The notes beneath the pieces were generated by a model that saw only the letters and a program-made list of their open reading frames with translations, did no database searches and was not told the DNA's origin. From positions 4,631 to 68,630 of the forward strand of contig NMRA01000074.1 in assembly GCA_002633005.1 (NCBI GenBank): 64,000 nt of DNA. Direction: 5' to 3'. This document shows positions 12,060-24,004 of the stretch, one piece after another. Every line of letters begins with the position of its first letter. Positions within the stretch are counted from its first letter, which is position 1. The position numbers were made by a program, and so were the translations under genes. This stretch comes from Phoronis australis (taxonomy: Eukaryota > Phoronida > Phoronidae).

Positions 12060-15000
12060 CTGAAATGACATTGTGATATTACAAGTTTTAGCACAGGAGA
12101 ATATATAAATGGAGTGAGCTTGAAAAGCATAGAACAAGTTGATTGAACTCCAACAAACATGTCAAAAAGGTCCTTTGCCATGATAGTAATTGCTTTCCAT
12201 CATTAACAAAAAGTGGGAGAGCACGTGTGAATGATAAAGAGCAAGGTTTTGGAAAGTTTGGACAACGTGGTCAAAATTGATCTGTTGACGCTCTTTTTTC
12301 CAAGTCGAAGCCCTGAGTTACCTGTTTTGGAGTGAAAATGTTTGCTACATGATCATGGAATGGTTGAAAACAGTTTTGCGGACCAGTATCCTTGTTTAAT
12401 ACTTATTTTTGGATTGTGATCAAGATGGAAAGGTCTCTTTAAACCTGCATTTTGGAGATCAATTTGAAACTGAAATAGAACGACTTTATGGTGGAATATC
12501 AGGTCGCAGGTACAGTCGTGGCTCTGCATAGGGCCGAGTTTAATGTGAGCAGATACAGTAAGTACATGTACACAGAAACGGAAACCTGCGACTGGAGCTT
12601 GTTTTGTAATCATTTACAAACAACGAGACAACACATTTGCAACATTTCTGCATATAACTGTTGTATTTGCCTAATTTTGTACACTTGATCAATTTCACAC
12701 AACTCACGACAGATAATAAAACTGGTGTCATTTAGAAACTTCATGACGAGCTTCCTGTATGTACCTACTTGGTGTGATCCGGCAATTGTCAACTTTGACG
12801 TTGTCCACAACGAACTCAGCTTTGCATCCTCCACAGGTCTTGGCTCTGCAACGATCCAATACAGGGATGAGACAAGCAACCAATGTACATGCACATGTAA
12901 TTACGAAGAGTACCGACGTTCAATGTGTGACGTTTAGTCGTCAAATGAGGAAAGGCTAAGGTACATGAACATGTGTACTTTCCCCAGTACTACGACCAGT
13001 AGCGCAGTCAAAGGATAGCTATATATATCGTTTGTTAAAAGAAACAAGAACTATTCATTGAGATTTCGGAAATGGCTTTGTGGCTTGCGACTACAGCAAC
13101 AACAGACGAAATCGATGTATTGCACTCGTTTAGTGTTCTTGTATCTCACTCCAAATAAGAATGGACCACCTGTTGCTATAGATACTTCGCTGGCTCATTT
13201 CCGCAATCTTTTTGACAAACATCCAAACTAGAGCTTGTGCACTGGTGCCCTCACACGGAATTCTGCGTGTCAATGCACCATCTTTGCACAATGTCATCAT
13301 TTCAAAGATGACGCTATGTATAGTGACTGCAAATCTCAGGGCCAGTCCCAGGTACCGAAACCGTCTAATTCAGAAGTTAGCTCACCAAGTACTAACAATA
13401 AGTCGTGGAATTCGACGACATTTCGTGAGTCCGCGCAAAGTAGTTCGACAAAGGGATAATATCGCATAAATGAAGCAAAAGAAATGAAGCCTAGTTATAA
13501 GTATCAGTTACTGTATTAACTCATAACATTTTGACCAATTAACGAATAGAAAATGGTAATTTTCTTTTCGCAATAGTTCATGAGTTTATCCAGGTGGCTT
13601 CTATGGTACTCTGGTTATACTCACAGACAATTGTATGCTTTAAATGATTGGGTAAAGATATCAGATAACAGCATAATCATACCACGTTCACACATCACAG
13701 TACACATATACAGACCGATCCCGAGGCCAATACTTGGTTACACAAATGCGTGAACTAAAAAAGCTCTCTCAAATTCAATATAGCGTGGTATGCCTTAGCA
13801 ATCGTTCTATTTCGTTTTATTATACGACAACTGGTTCTCCTTTCCTCTATATTCGTCGTCGGTTAGATAGATATGTCCTTTCCTATTCGCTCACTTTGTT
13901 TATGTTAAGGGTTTAAAGCTATTTGGTATCTTATCGAGAAGTCTGGATATTAAGCCAAATATCTGCAAAACTCAATAAACGTTTTTGGTAAGTATGAATC
14001 CTGTATAATTTAATTCGTTGCTTTTTGTCGATCCTCCTTTATTGGAGTCACGTAATCACGCCTTTTAATAAACTTTAATAAAAAGAAAAGTGTATTGACG
14101 GCAAAATAATGGCTTGGGTAGCACAACCAAATTCCACAAACACTAGTACAGTTTTTAATTATCATTTCTTTTTTGCAACTTTTGAGTTTTACACTAAAAT
14201 TATAAAAATCTAATTTACAGCTGCTCGTGCAAAAGTGAAACATTTAGAAACAAATTCTAAAAGAATTGTTGAGAACAGTGAATGAAGCATACTCTTTCCG
14301 CTTCATTTTAGTTTAAAACTTCATAAAATGGATTTTAACGGGATTAAGTTTAGTAGAAACGTAATCCCAAATAATGCTTATGTAACACAACTTCAAGTCT
14401 ATTAAAAAATAAGTGCATTTAATGCAATTTTTAGTTTACTTTTGTTTTAATGGTCAAATGGCCACTGCAGCGAGTGACAGCTCGTTTACTACGTAAGCCA
14501 ACACTGCGTGTATAATCTTACTCATATGGAGTACATGTGCCTGCGCGAAAGTAGTTCACTTTTATCCTTTTGCTCGGTAGACGGCGCTTTTGTAAACATG
14601 GTGGCTCGCGATTTCTGTGTTCGGCAGTAAGCCTATCGCGTTTCTTAATCAATGTAAATGTTACTGAAAAACTGTTGTAAATGCCGACTAAGATTAATCT
14701 CCGAACCGGGAATCTAACCGGGGCCAGTCACGTACGCCTCTGCGGTTGTTTTTGCATGAAGAGTGAGTTAAAAGGGGTCTGAATTGAAGGTAATAGCTCA
14801 CTTGCGAGTTTCTCGCTAGTCACTGTGACGTCACCGGAAAGGGGGCAAAACCCGCCATATTGCTCTTGTTTTGCCCCGAGTCTTTGCTACACACGCTAAA
14901 ACTTACTGGAGTTACTATGGTGAATTTTACGCTTAAAACGTTAAAACAACTTAAGATATGGTAGATGGGTCGTGGATTAACTGTGAATAGACGAAGAAAA

Positions 15001-18000
15001 TGTGACCTTGTTATGTTGTGCGAAGCTGTGAACGGACTGAAATTGGAACTTAACCCGCTCTAGGCCTGAATGGCGCAGGCATACAGGGGCGATAGTGTAT
15101 CCCCATAAAAAGATATTCACTTCAAAATACAGCAAATAAAATCAAATGAAACATGCATATGTGCACATGAAGTTATAATTAACACATACCCTGACTCTGG
15201 ACACAATTTAGTCTACAAATAACTTGAGCATATTCATGAAAACCTCGCGGTTCTCTCGAGTTTCTCTCACTAAAGAGCCGCCATTTTGAGGAAGTTACGT
15301 GAAATCACGCCTGTTGACGAACAAAAAGTCCAAGGGACACAAATCTTACAAATTTCACTTGATATTTTCTCATGCTATTTTGCAAGTGTCACGCGCCAGG
15401 TCACGCGCCAGATCTCGCGCTTCGCTCAGTCTCGCGCTAGCCTTTGCCTCATACTCACCTGACTCAGTTGAACTACTTGATTGTGGTAATCGCGCGCGCG
15501 GACAAAGTTAACAGTAACCACAAAGTGGAGTTGGAATTCTTCGCCTAAGTCACCTGAATTCCCGTATATATGCTTCATCGAAGATATGCTTAGAAGCAGA
15601 AAGAGTCACTGAAGAAAGTAAGAGCCTTTTAGGTGCTAATTTTAGGTGTAAAATGTATTTTCGACGAGGTGAAAACTTTACCACTGAGCGGATTTCGCCT
15701 ACCGCCCGTTTAAAATACACGGGACGAAATTAGTACAGAACGCGATAGAACTTATTGTAGTGCGAATCTGAAGTTCATTTGCCATAACAGCAATGCTTTT
15801 GGACATTTTCGAACTAAACGGCTAAAAACTCGAAGACAATAACATAATACACTCTGCTACCGTATTGGGCAAATGACCAAACGACAAGCTTTTGCCCCAC
15901 TTCCCGTGACGTCACAGTTAAGTCTCACATAATCTCGCGTTATTGTTATAAACTCGCAAAAGGCCTATTGGTGATTTTCGACACATCACTGTGTGACTGT
16001 GGCCACTTGGACTTCGACTTCAGAGTTCAGTTTTATCACACCTTACTACTTTGGAAACAAGTCGGATATAATGTTTGGTTTTGAGAATGACGCTATCAAC
16101 ATGTTGGATCTGCTTTAAGAAAAAAGGTTGTAAAAGTGATGACAATTTATTGTTTAGTTTTTGATCTTTAGTGATGGTGTGGTAGTTTACACCAGCTTTA
16201 AAAATGTCAATGATGAAAGGTAGAAATCATAAATGACAACATATATCAATAGTCCATTTCAGTTAATGACTCTGAAGCAGATAATAGTGGTAGTACCCGT
16301 GTGATTAAAGAGTCATGACTTAATGCTTTTGATTTAAAAATCTTTAGGAACTTTCCGAAGTTTAAGCTATGAGTGTTTTTTCACAAGAAATGATGTGTGT
16401 GTGTGTGTGTGTGTGTTGTTAAAATCAGTTGCATAGTGAGTTAGTCACTAAATGATATCAGTGCTTAACATGCTTAAGGGGGTTTTTGATCAAAGAATAC
16501 TTTTATTGGTTAGAAAGATACATACCAAGAGAACTTGTGCCATGTGATAAAATGTTATTGTTTTATGTTTTGGAAAAAATAAATGATTTAACGAGATAAT
16601 GAAACATTACAATTGTGTCTTTAGCATCTAACGTCAATGTACAGTATAATACAGGATTACTTTTACATAAACATTTAAAATGTTATAGATTTTGTATATA
16701 GTTAAGGTTAAGAATGGATGCCTACATGATGTTCAATGCATATTTTTTGCTTTGATGACACTATCACTGATGGTGTTACCCTATCAAAAATTAAAGGGCA
16801 ATTTTGACAGTAAAATCACCCATGAAAATCTTATTTTAAGATGTGGATTTCCGACTCTGTCCCAAACTTTTTACTTCAGGATGACCTAAAAGGCAGCTGC
16901 TGGGTTCCTTGTTAATTCCAGGTTGCCGTGTCCCTTGGGAGGCATTTTTATTTAGTGCATCTGCATTGAATGAATTTATGTTTAATTATTTTTGGCAGCT
17001 TTCCCAGGTTTCCGTAAAACTTCCAGGCTCAGATTTGGAATTTCTGGGTATTAGAAAAGGCATAAAAATTGGTGCTGTGAAACCTCAGTGTTGTGATACG
17101 AATAGATGTCATTGAAAGTATTTTTTGTCTGCATTAAACTCACCATTCTAACACAATGTGTCCTTCGTTAATTACCACAATTGCCACGTTGTAAACTAAT
17201 TCCTTGTTTTGGAAGCATTTCACACCATCACTTGTTGATGCCAGAGCCTCAGTGTTAGCATACACACTACTTGATAATTTCGTTTAATTTTATCACTAAT
17301 TGGAACACATAGACGAATTTGGGCAGGGGCTGCCACAAGCAAAATGAAACAGCAACAGCGCGACGTGTGAGGAAATATAACTAGGACTGGTACTGGAGAA
17401 AAGGGGGGGCTCTCGTTCCAGTTTTTTATTTTTAAAATTTTTTTAGTCGATAGATTTCCTGAACAGAAGCTTCATACTCCGGCCCCCATAACTTTCGGGA
17501 CGCCTGTACACATACAACCGCGCTCTGCCCAATTCCCCGATGCAACATATGTTGGGGCCCCCCTTCTGGTCCCTGATCCGCCACTGGAACAGTACTACAA
17601 AACTTCACCACTAGTTTCTTCATCATCAGTATCAATTACATCATTAATGTTTCGCAAAAAAATTGTTGATGTTCTGGTATTGTAAATTAGTCATAGGCGG
17701 ATTTAGGGGGGAGCCAGGGGAACCCCCCCCCTCTGGCTGTTGCTAGCAAAATTAAACAGCGTGAAGCGTGAAGAAATATGGAGTTCACCAACAAGGAACA
17801 GGAAGCCCCGGAGCTCGGCGGAATCGGGTTGCCGTTTTTTTTTGGGGGGGAACACCAGGTCAGTCATATCGCCAGCCCCCGCAACTTTCGGGCGGCTGTG
17901 CATACAATAGCGCTTTGCCCAATTCTCCGAGGCAGCATGTTGGCCCCCCTTATGGTATCCTAGATCCGCCACTGTTAGTGCACAGCAAAGATCTACTAAA

Positions 18001-20677
18001 GTTTGGTGAACTGCAGGGCTAATAAGCAAACGAATTGCAGTTCAGTGTGGAAACGTCAAAAGCGCGATTAGTTGACCTTTCAACTGTGCTTCTTCTGTTA
18101 GTTTTATTTTAATCGCACAGTGAACTTTTTATGTTCACTTAGTGATAACTAAACCGTTTCAATGATGTTTTTTGTTTTAAATTGCTTCAATTAATACTAC
18201 AGGTACTCCAATATCGTCCGCATTCGTTGCGATTCTATACTAGCGGATTCCATTGACAGGGAGTTCCCCGATTATGAATGACAAGGGAGATAAGTCTTTA
18301 TTTTGATACATAAACGAGTCGACAAATACGGATTTTCTCATCTACAAGGATTATAATTACCATTTTTAAGAACTTGGTCCTAACTGCAACAAAACTCAAC
18401 CAAATAACAACAATGACGAAACGTTTTTCTGCGATTTATTTGGCGCGGATACGAACCGATATGATCTCGCGAGATCCAGCCTCATCACCCGTTTTTCGCG
18501 GTACATGTATTTTGTAAATATGATGTGCCATATGTGAAAGACTAGTAGCTAACCGACTAGAGTGACGTCTTTCGTGAAAATGGTGACAGCTTACTTATGC
18601 ATTATGAGTACCCGATCAACTCTCGTCATAGGAGATGACTTTTCCATGGAAACCGCGCTCACTGATTAAAACACTTAAAAGTTACGAAATGCTTATATCT
18701 CTCTAATCATGAGACTCACCCTGCCAGGATTTTGAGTGACGGCTAAACTGATCAATCAGAACGCAGCATTTTTTGACACACCTTCGTTTCCAGGCCGCCA
18801 TTTTACCCGACAAACAACACGTTGTTGGATAAAACTTATTGTACATGTATGTTTGTCGACTTTTCGCAAGGGGGTGGAGCTTGCGATATGTCAATTGGTG
18901 AATATAAAGGAAACATCAGTTTTGCATCAAACTTATCAGCCATATCTGAGATCTTACGTTTCCGAGTTGAGGAAATATGGACACTATTTTAACCTCCAGC
19001 ATAAGCTCAATAGCTTCGTGAAATTGGTCAGATCATGGTAACCAACATCGGAGGCCTGAGAATCTTAAATGAAAAGTTGCATTTCACGGATAGCCGGGCA
19101 ACATCATCTCATACCGAAATCCATCGTAAAATATCTTAACCAATCAGGGGGCAGTGATCTTTCATGATAATGTGCAATAAGCATTTTGTTTAGACCGGAA
19201 GTAGAAAGTGTATTCAAGCTTACTGGCAGACAGCGTTGGGATATGCTGGACAGGCTGCTTTCAAACAGGGGTCGATGAAACACTTCACCTTTTGGGTGCA
19301 GGGTGGCTCACCAACAGCGGTTACCACGTCATCACCTGAAACTCCAGATGTGTCATAGACCTGTCTACAGTTTTATGCTGGTTATACATATACTTACATG
19401 GCCTCACAAAAAAACTAGATGAGAGTATAAGTAATTCGACTGCGCACCGTAGACGCCAAGACGTTCACAATGAAAGCTAAATAAATACGGGGCGATTTTT
19501 CTCGAATACTAGCATGATCTTCTGTTTTACGACTTCCTAGTGTCTAGGGAACCTAGCCTTGCTAAGCGCTTCACAATAATTCATTTTTAGAAAAAAATGA
19601 AATCGAGAAAACTGAAACTGTGTTATGTTGCTGACGATAGTTAAACAGATTTGAATGAGAATAGGAACATTATGGTCAAGTTCCCACGTCTTTTGTGTTT
19701 TCTCCGTGAAAAGTTAATTTTTGGACATTATCCCATTTGGAAGTGAATGTAACAAAACTGTTTAATTAAAGCTCTTAATATTCATTGCCGTAATATGATT
19801 CCATTTCAGTAACCAATTAGAACAACAAAATAAGAGTTGGCCGACCTTAAATTTGCTTATTCGAAAATGGCTCATGTGTGAATCAATTGAAACTTGAGTT
19901 AGTGACGGAAATGGAGTCCAACCACTGGAGTAAAAGTCGTAATTCGATTTTTGTGTTTTGTCAGCTAAACCAGACGTGATGCACCTTTGAATGTTACACA
20001 ATGCCATTCCACCTACATAGAGTGGCTCTGCCTTCAAAAGCAATTAACAGCTCGCCACAAACAGACATAATGCAGACATACTTTAGAGCTCTCTCTCATC
20101 TAATGATTATTTGACACTCTTCTTTGTATTTCGCATGTACATGTACTGGATGACCTGTTTGTGTATCAAAATTATTTGATCATGGTGGAGAAATCTTTCG
20201 CGTATTAATACAACGTGGATTATTTTAGTAGTGATTATGAGGAGTGTGCGTTTAAAGAGACGCTATCTGTTTTAGGTTTCATCATTAACACATTTTCCTT
20301 TTTTGGTAAGGACATGTCTTATGAACTTGAAAGCTTTGACCAGAGCTACATCATAACAAAATCTGCTGTGCCTTTGCGCTTTAGAGATATTGCAGGTCTG
20401 TTGATTCTTATACAGTCTGTATAACAAACTGAAATAGAGGCCGGTGCAAGGCAGCTTGTCAGATATTACCGTTCATCTCTACTAGCTAAGCATCGCGCTG
20501 CGGACGGTGAGATTGAGGGTTCGAATCTTAGGTATCGTTCTAAATAAATAACTTTGTCTGCAGATAAAGTTACTATAAAATAAATTTAAACTAAAAGTCA
20601 GCTACAGTGCTAGTTTTACGTTTACCTTTACTGGTGGAGACAGCGAGAAAAAATCCCAGGACAATCCAATTCTTCAT
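11797..20677 (-). CDS. Gene 2: secreted cysteine-rich protein with antistasin domain (four exons)
   Basis: Join of 20677-20626, 19335-19224, 12845-12769 and 12059-11797 (minus strand), about 167 residues. Exon 1 is a signal peptide (MKNWIVLGFFLAVSTSK). Exons 2 and 3 encode an eight-cysteine module: five cysteines in exon 2 around KCFIDPCLKAACPAYPNAVC, and three in exon 3 around CGGCKAEFVVDNVKVDNC. Exon 4 carries a six-cysteine antistasin-type domain (CADVMCQLDCNHGFKKDKNG, then CNICEC). Intron phases are 1, 2 and 1 and join without frame errors. TATAAAA lies 54 bp upstream of the ATG, and AATAAA about 100 bp after the stop. Antistasin domains usually inhibit extracellular serine proteases. It is a paralogue of gene 1 at 23910-30766 but lacks the WAP domain. 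The tail after the antistasin domain is unusual; an alternative donor GTAAAA follows CRKR. Confidence 0.8.
12769..12845 (-). CDS. Gene 2 exon 3 (CGGC half module)
   Basis: Acceptor GTTGCAG|AGCC, donor CCAA|GTAGGT; phase 2 in, phase 1 out, 77 nt. It encodes CGGCKAEFVVDNVKVDNC, the counterpart of gene 1 exon 4. Another GT four bases on (GTACAT) would put the next exon out of frame. Confidence 0.8.
13227..13456 (+). CDS. Possible plus-strand exon: Cys-rich segment followed by a Ser/Thr-rich tail
   Basis: After a possible acceptor CAAACTAG, the frame reads five cysteines within 35 residues (CTGALTRNSACQCTIFAQC, then SDC). About 35 residues rich in Ser, Thr and Asn follow before the stop. The CxxxxxC-x11-C spacing slightly resembles a chitin-binding (peritrophin-A) motif. 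It lies inside an intron of gene 2 on the opposite strand. A plus-strand TATA-like TATATAAATGG is at about 12104. No joined model was possible; chance is a real alternative. Confidence 0.25.
14788..15972. mobile_element. ~1.2-kb terminal-inverted-repeat element with GTGACGTCAC in both ends
   Basis: The left end (ATAGCTCACTTGCGAGTTT, then CTGTGACGTCACCGGAAAGG and GGGCAAAAC) returns inverted at the right end (TTTTGCCCC, CCCGTGACGTCACAG, AACTCGC). No transposase frame lies between. It sits in an intron of gene 2 and is probably a non-autonomous DNA transposon. Confidence 0.5.
16394..16416. repeat. (TG)n microsatellite
   Basis: About eleven TG dinucleotides in a row. Confidence 0.9.
17692..17974. 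mobile_element. hAT-like MITE (CAnTGGCGGATC ends)
   Basis: Left end CATAGGCGGATTTAGG, right end CCTAGATCCGCCACTG. The flanks share TTAGT directly at both edges (17687-17691 and 17975-17979), perhaps the remains of an 8-bp duplication. Related ends are at 17564-17587, 28748-28890 and 49400-49554. Confidence 0.6.
19224..19335 (-). CDS. Gene 2 exon 2 (five-cysteine half module)
   Basis: Acceptor TTTCAG|GTGAT, donor TGCCA|GTAAGC; phase 1 in, phase 2 out, 112 nt. The KCFIDPC...ACPAYPNAVC pattern corresponds residue by residue to NCLVDPC...KCPANPNAEC in gene 1 exon 3. Confidence 0.8.
20440..20535 (+). repeat. tRNA-derived SINE-like fragment
   Basis: CTAGCTAAGCATCG (A-box-like) and, about 35 bp on, GGGTTCGAATCTTAGG (B-box-like) have the spacing of a tRNA-derived promoter. 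It does not fold as an intact tRNA. Confidence 0.3.
20626..20677 (-). CDS. Gene 2 exon 1 (signal peptide)
   Basis: ATG at 20677-20675, 17 codons plus one base, ending AAAG|GTAAAC (phase 1). It encodes a short hydrophobic leader, and the phase matches exon 1 of gene 1. Confidence 0.75.
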
Positions 20678-20730
20678 GTTGACAGACCGCTGTACAGATG
20701 TCGTGGTCCACGCTGAATGGTATTATCGTA

Positions 20731-20737
20731 TTTTATA
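20731..20737 (-). promoter_or_regulatory. TATA box of gene 2
   Basis: TATAAAA on the minus strand, 54 bp before the start codon. Gene 1 has the same heptamer before its exon 1. Confidence 0.6.
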
Positions 20738-21048
20738 CATGTTCGTCTTGAGGTCTACTCATTAACATTGCCATTAACATAAGTGAGCAGTATTTGTCTT
20801 CACGTCAATCAAATTCATCTGTCGGAGTGCAACTGTTTTATTTTTCTGAGCCTCTCCCAGTGTGTTTGCAAGAGGTGGTTCATTTTTCAACAATATTATT
20901 ATTTTCGTGTGATGTGGTTTAATTGAGTGCATAGAACGTGCAAATCACTGTTGGCTCTTCAGATCTTACATGCTCAGAAGTTCATAACAATATGATTTCA
21001 TTCGTAGTCATTCAAGATGATAGGAATAATATGTAAGGAAGACTCCGT

Positions 21049-21175
21049 CAACATTTGGGGTTTTGTTACCTCAACGCCTAAGCCAGACTCTGACTAACCG
21101 GTCCTAATCGATTCACAAATGAATAATCGGGAGTTAACCGCGATGCTAAAGAAAACCTATTTGCTATTTTCTCTT
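21049..21175 (+). repeat. Dispersed direct repeat (copy 1)
   Basis: Starts CATTTGGGGTTTTGTTACCTC and includes CCTAATCGATTCACAAAT and AGAAAACCTA. A second copy in the same orientation is at 52718-52850, about 80-85% alike by eye. Copy 1 lies about 370 bp upstream of the gene 2 start. Confidence 0.6.
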
Positions 21176-21468
21176 ATAATGCAACAATTTAAAAAATTCA
21201 AAGACGGCTTCTATTAAGTTTTCAATTTTAAAACCAGTCACGTATATCTTACTAATAGTTGTTTTTTACTTTGAAACTCGTATGCTAAACAGGCGTGTTG
21301 GTTTACGATCACAATTATCCACATGTAAACCACAGCCTAAAGCAATAACGAGGAATCTATTCATTTCGTACCCTGAAATTACTTCTATTCTGAGTAAGGA
21401 TCATGTTCAGGTCAGCTTCACAGCTGTAGTTGGTCTAAATCAAATGTTAGTCTTTTTGGTTTGCAGCG

Positions 21469-21663
21469 ATAATTTTTGTATCTTCAAAAGACTCATCAGC
21501 TTGGCGCAAAAAGCAAATACAAAAATACCAGGTGATGCAGTGCAGCTCAATGGTGTGCGCTTCGGACTCCTTCCGGATGGACTACTATTTAATAAAGGAT
21601 TTTACTCGGTCACCACCAAATGCAAAAACATCAAAAAGGAAAGGGGTCGACGGCAGACATGGT
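21469..21663 (+). CDS. Possible terminal exon, unknown product
   Basis: A good acceptor (CTTTTTGGTTTGCAG) is followed by an open frame of about 64 codons with two cysteines, basic at its C-terminus (KKERGRRQTW). An overlapping frame also looks coding, so this may be a frameshifted repeat fragment. No partner exon found. Confidence 0.2.
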
Positions 21664-22164
21664 GACAACATTGTGCTTTTTGAAGCCGTGATGACGGAGA
21701 AATCAATGTTTGATAGAAAGTTTTAATTAATTTTCGGTGGACTTCATTACACCACACGAAATATGGAAAACCACTTAACGGGAAATACAACAGAAAGTTC
21801 AAAAATCAGTCGAGAGCAAGAAATAAGCCGTACACATGTAGGTATGACACCCTAGTTACAATTTTTTTCTGAGATTAAACAAGTGATTAGGTTGAACTTC
21901 TGTGTTCAGAAAAAAAATCAAATTTAATTTTTTGAAAAACGATGACTTAAATTAAATGTTAACGCCGTTTTACTGAAACAGGCCTCGGTGGTGAAGACAA
22001 AATTCATCTATCAAAACAGGTCTGAGCAAGTTTGTAAAATCAATGTAATTGGGAATCGTGGCATGAAACCATCTACTATATTCAGAGAAATGAGAAACGC
22101 CACCAAAAACAAGAGCGAATTTTCGAGAAGCAAGATCCTAAAACATGGAATCTCTAATACAGTT

Positions 22165-22405
22165 ATTACATTACATGTATATAGTAACACTACTGGTACA
22201 ATAGAGGCGTTTTAGATAATTATGACTTTCTCGTAAAAGATTTCTTTCTCTTGCGATGAACACTGATGTTCACTTGAAGGTGTAACTATTTCCCACCGAC
22301 ATTTCCCATATACGAGCTTACATGTATACCCGTGGTTTCGCACGGGTAGTAGATTGTATAACTGGCACAGTAGAGGCATTGTATATATTTATGATCTTCT
22401 CATAA
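22165..22405 (+). repeat. Tandem pair of repeat fragments with a perfect hairpin
   Basis: Two related segments, 22165-22235 and 22318-22405, share TTACATGTATA..., ACTGGTACA/CTGGCACA, ATAGAGGC/GTAGAGGC and TATGA-TTCTC. The second carries TACCCGTG-GTTTCG-CACGGGTA at 22327-22348, an 8-bp perfect stem with a 6-nt loop. Confidence 0.45.
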
Positions 22406-23909
22406 TGGTCATATAATGTCATATCAATGTATTTGTGAAACGAATGACTTCTCTGCACTGTTCACACTCTTTTTGTGCTAAGAAATGCACTTTGTCCAAT
22501 TACTTCGTAGTTTTACAAATTCTGAGCTTATTGTTCATCTTGCCCATTGCTTCAATTTTAATCCAACTTTAATTTCACATCAAAGAGTCAAAAATCTTAT
22601 CTACACATTCTTAGTGAAAAAGTATATAAAAGAAAATATGAGAACTTGGAAGTGTCTTTTTGCACTGCGCTCTCTAGAAAGGAGAGGAGAAAAGTGATTA
22701 CTACTTCGGTAGAATATACGTGCTGCTCTTGACTATATTTTTGGTTTTCAATTAGTTTAACTCACGGAATTTTGAGTGAGAACAGTTTTAAAATTGGTGT
22801 TTCAGAACTTTTACCAAGCTGAGTCTGGAGATTTTGTACAATTGATTTGGTCGTGTGAACTTGTTACTGTTTATTGTTGTATAAAACTGCTACATATTTT
22901 TGGAAAACTTAATGAAACCAAGGTCTCTTATCTCCTTTTATGTCTTGTTAAATTTCACGTCCATAAACAGTAAGCGCCATTTCTGGAAGGATTTAAAGGT
23001 TGCTGGATGACAACTTTATAATTGAAAAATTTAACAATAACAACAACTGTCATTAAGGTGACCTCAATAAAAGATCTTTGAGCTCCTACACGGCCACTGT
23101 TTACTTAGTAGGTTTTTACGTTTATTTTTTTCTACTTCTGGTTCCATTGAGATGTGTGAGTGCGAATTTGTATGCATGTTTGTCCTTTCGAACGATGATT
23201 TGTTAAACTTTTGTAATCATTACCTTATTCCAAATTAATATGCTTTGCTGATTGTGAATATCAAAACGTTCTATGTATTTTTAATTAGAAGTAGCCTAAT
23301 GTACTGCCACAAGTTGGCGGTGTGACTTTAAAAACGCTTATTTTTTCTGCTATTTTGACCTATTTTGTTCGTTTCATTTGTTTATTGAGATTAACAATAT
23401 TTGAATTATTCTCTTAGATTGCACGAGACAATATTTTTTATCAATTACGACGTATTGTGCACAAACTCCACATTTAACACTTGTAATTTCTCACCAAAAT
23501 CATTGGCAAATGACACAAAAATGTGAAACTTTATACGCGCAAACTTTTTAAATTACAAAACTACAGCTATGAATGAGGTGGAAAACGTCAAAATAAAATT
23601 TCCACGCGAAGTATTCACAGAACCTTTTTAAAGCTTCTAGGACCAACTGACTATTTCTACTTCTCCACGTTGTTTATCTTCAGGGGTGTAAGGTTTAACG
23701 AAATGTGATCATGGTTTATGAAACGAACCAAGCGTAACCAGAGTTAGCAATAGCGATGCAGCTGATGATTAATATTCCCTTGGTTGTAATATAAGATAAA
23801 ATAGCGGCAATAGTAATCATTTGTATTCCTTATTTATGATCAGTTCAGTTGACATCAAAATACTTATATGACTATCTGACGTCATCACATTGCTAGACCA
23901 CGTATCTGT
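22406..23909. other. AT-rich intergenic spacer between genes 1 and 2
   Basis: No exon with supported splice sites was seen. Short frames at 22485-22697 and 22776-22973 are AT-rich and lack motifs. Confidence 0.5.
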
Positions 23910-24004
23910 TTAGACTGGTGGTTTTCCCTTGCAAGAGCAAGTGGGGCAACCATTGCGGTAAACTCTCCCGAACGGACAATAGTTGGCGCACACTGGCCCA
24001 CACA
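23910..24004 (-). CDS. Gene 1 exon 5 (antistasin domain, terminal)
   Basis: Acceptor TTTCCATTCCAG|TGTG; 95 nt ending in TAA at 23912-23910. Six cysteines in antistasin spacing. Confidence 0.85.

Noticed and set aside
14010-14243. Minus-strand Cys-rich frame (CTSSCKLDFYNFSVKLKSC) resembling the CGGC half module
   Set aside because: Cysteine spacing differs, there is no CGGC, phases do not fit gene 2, and the region is very AT-rich.
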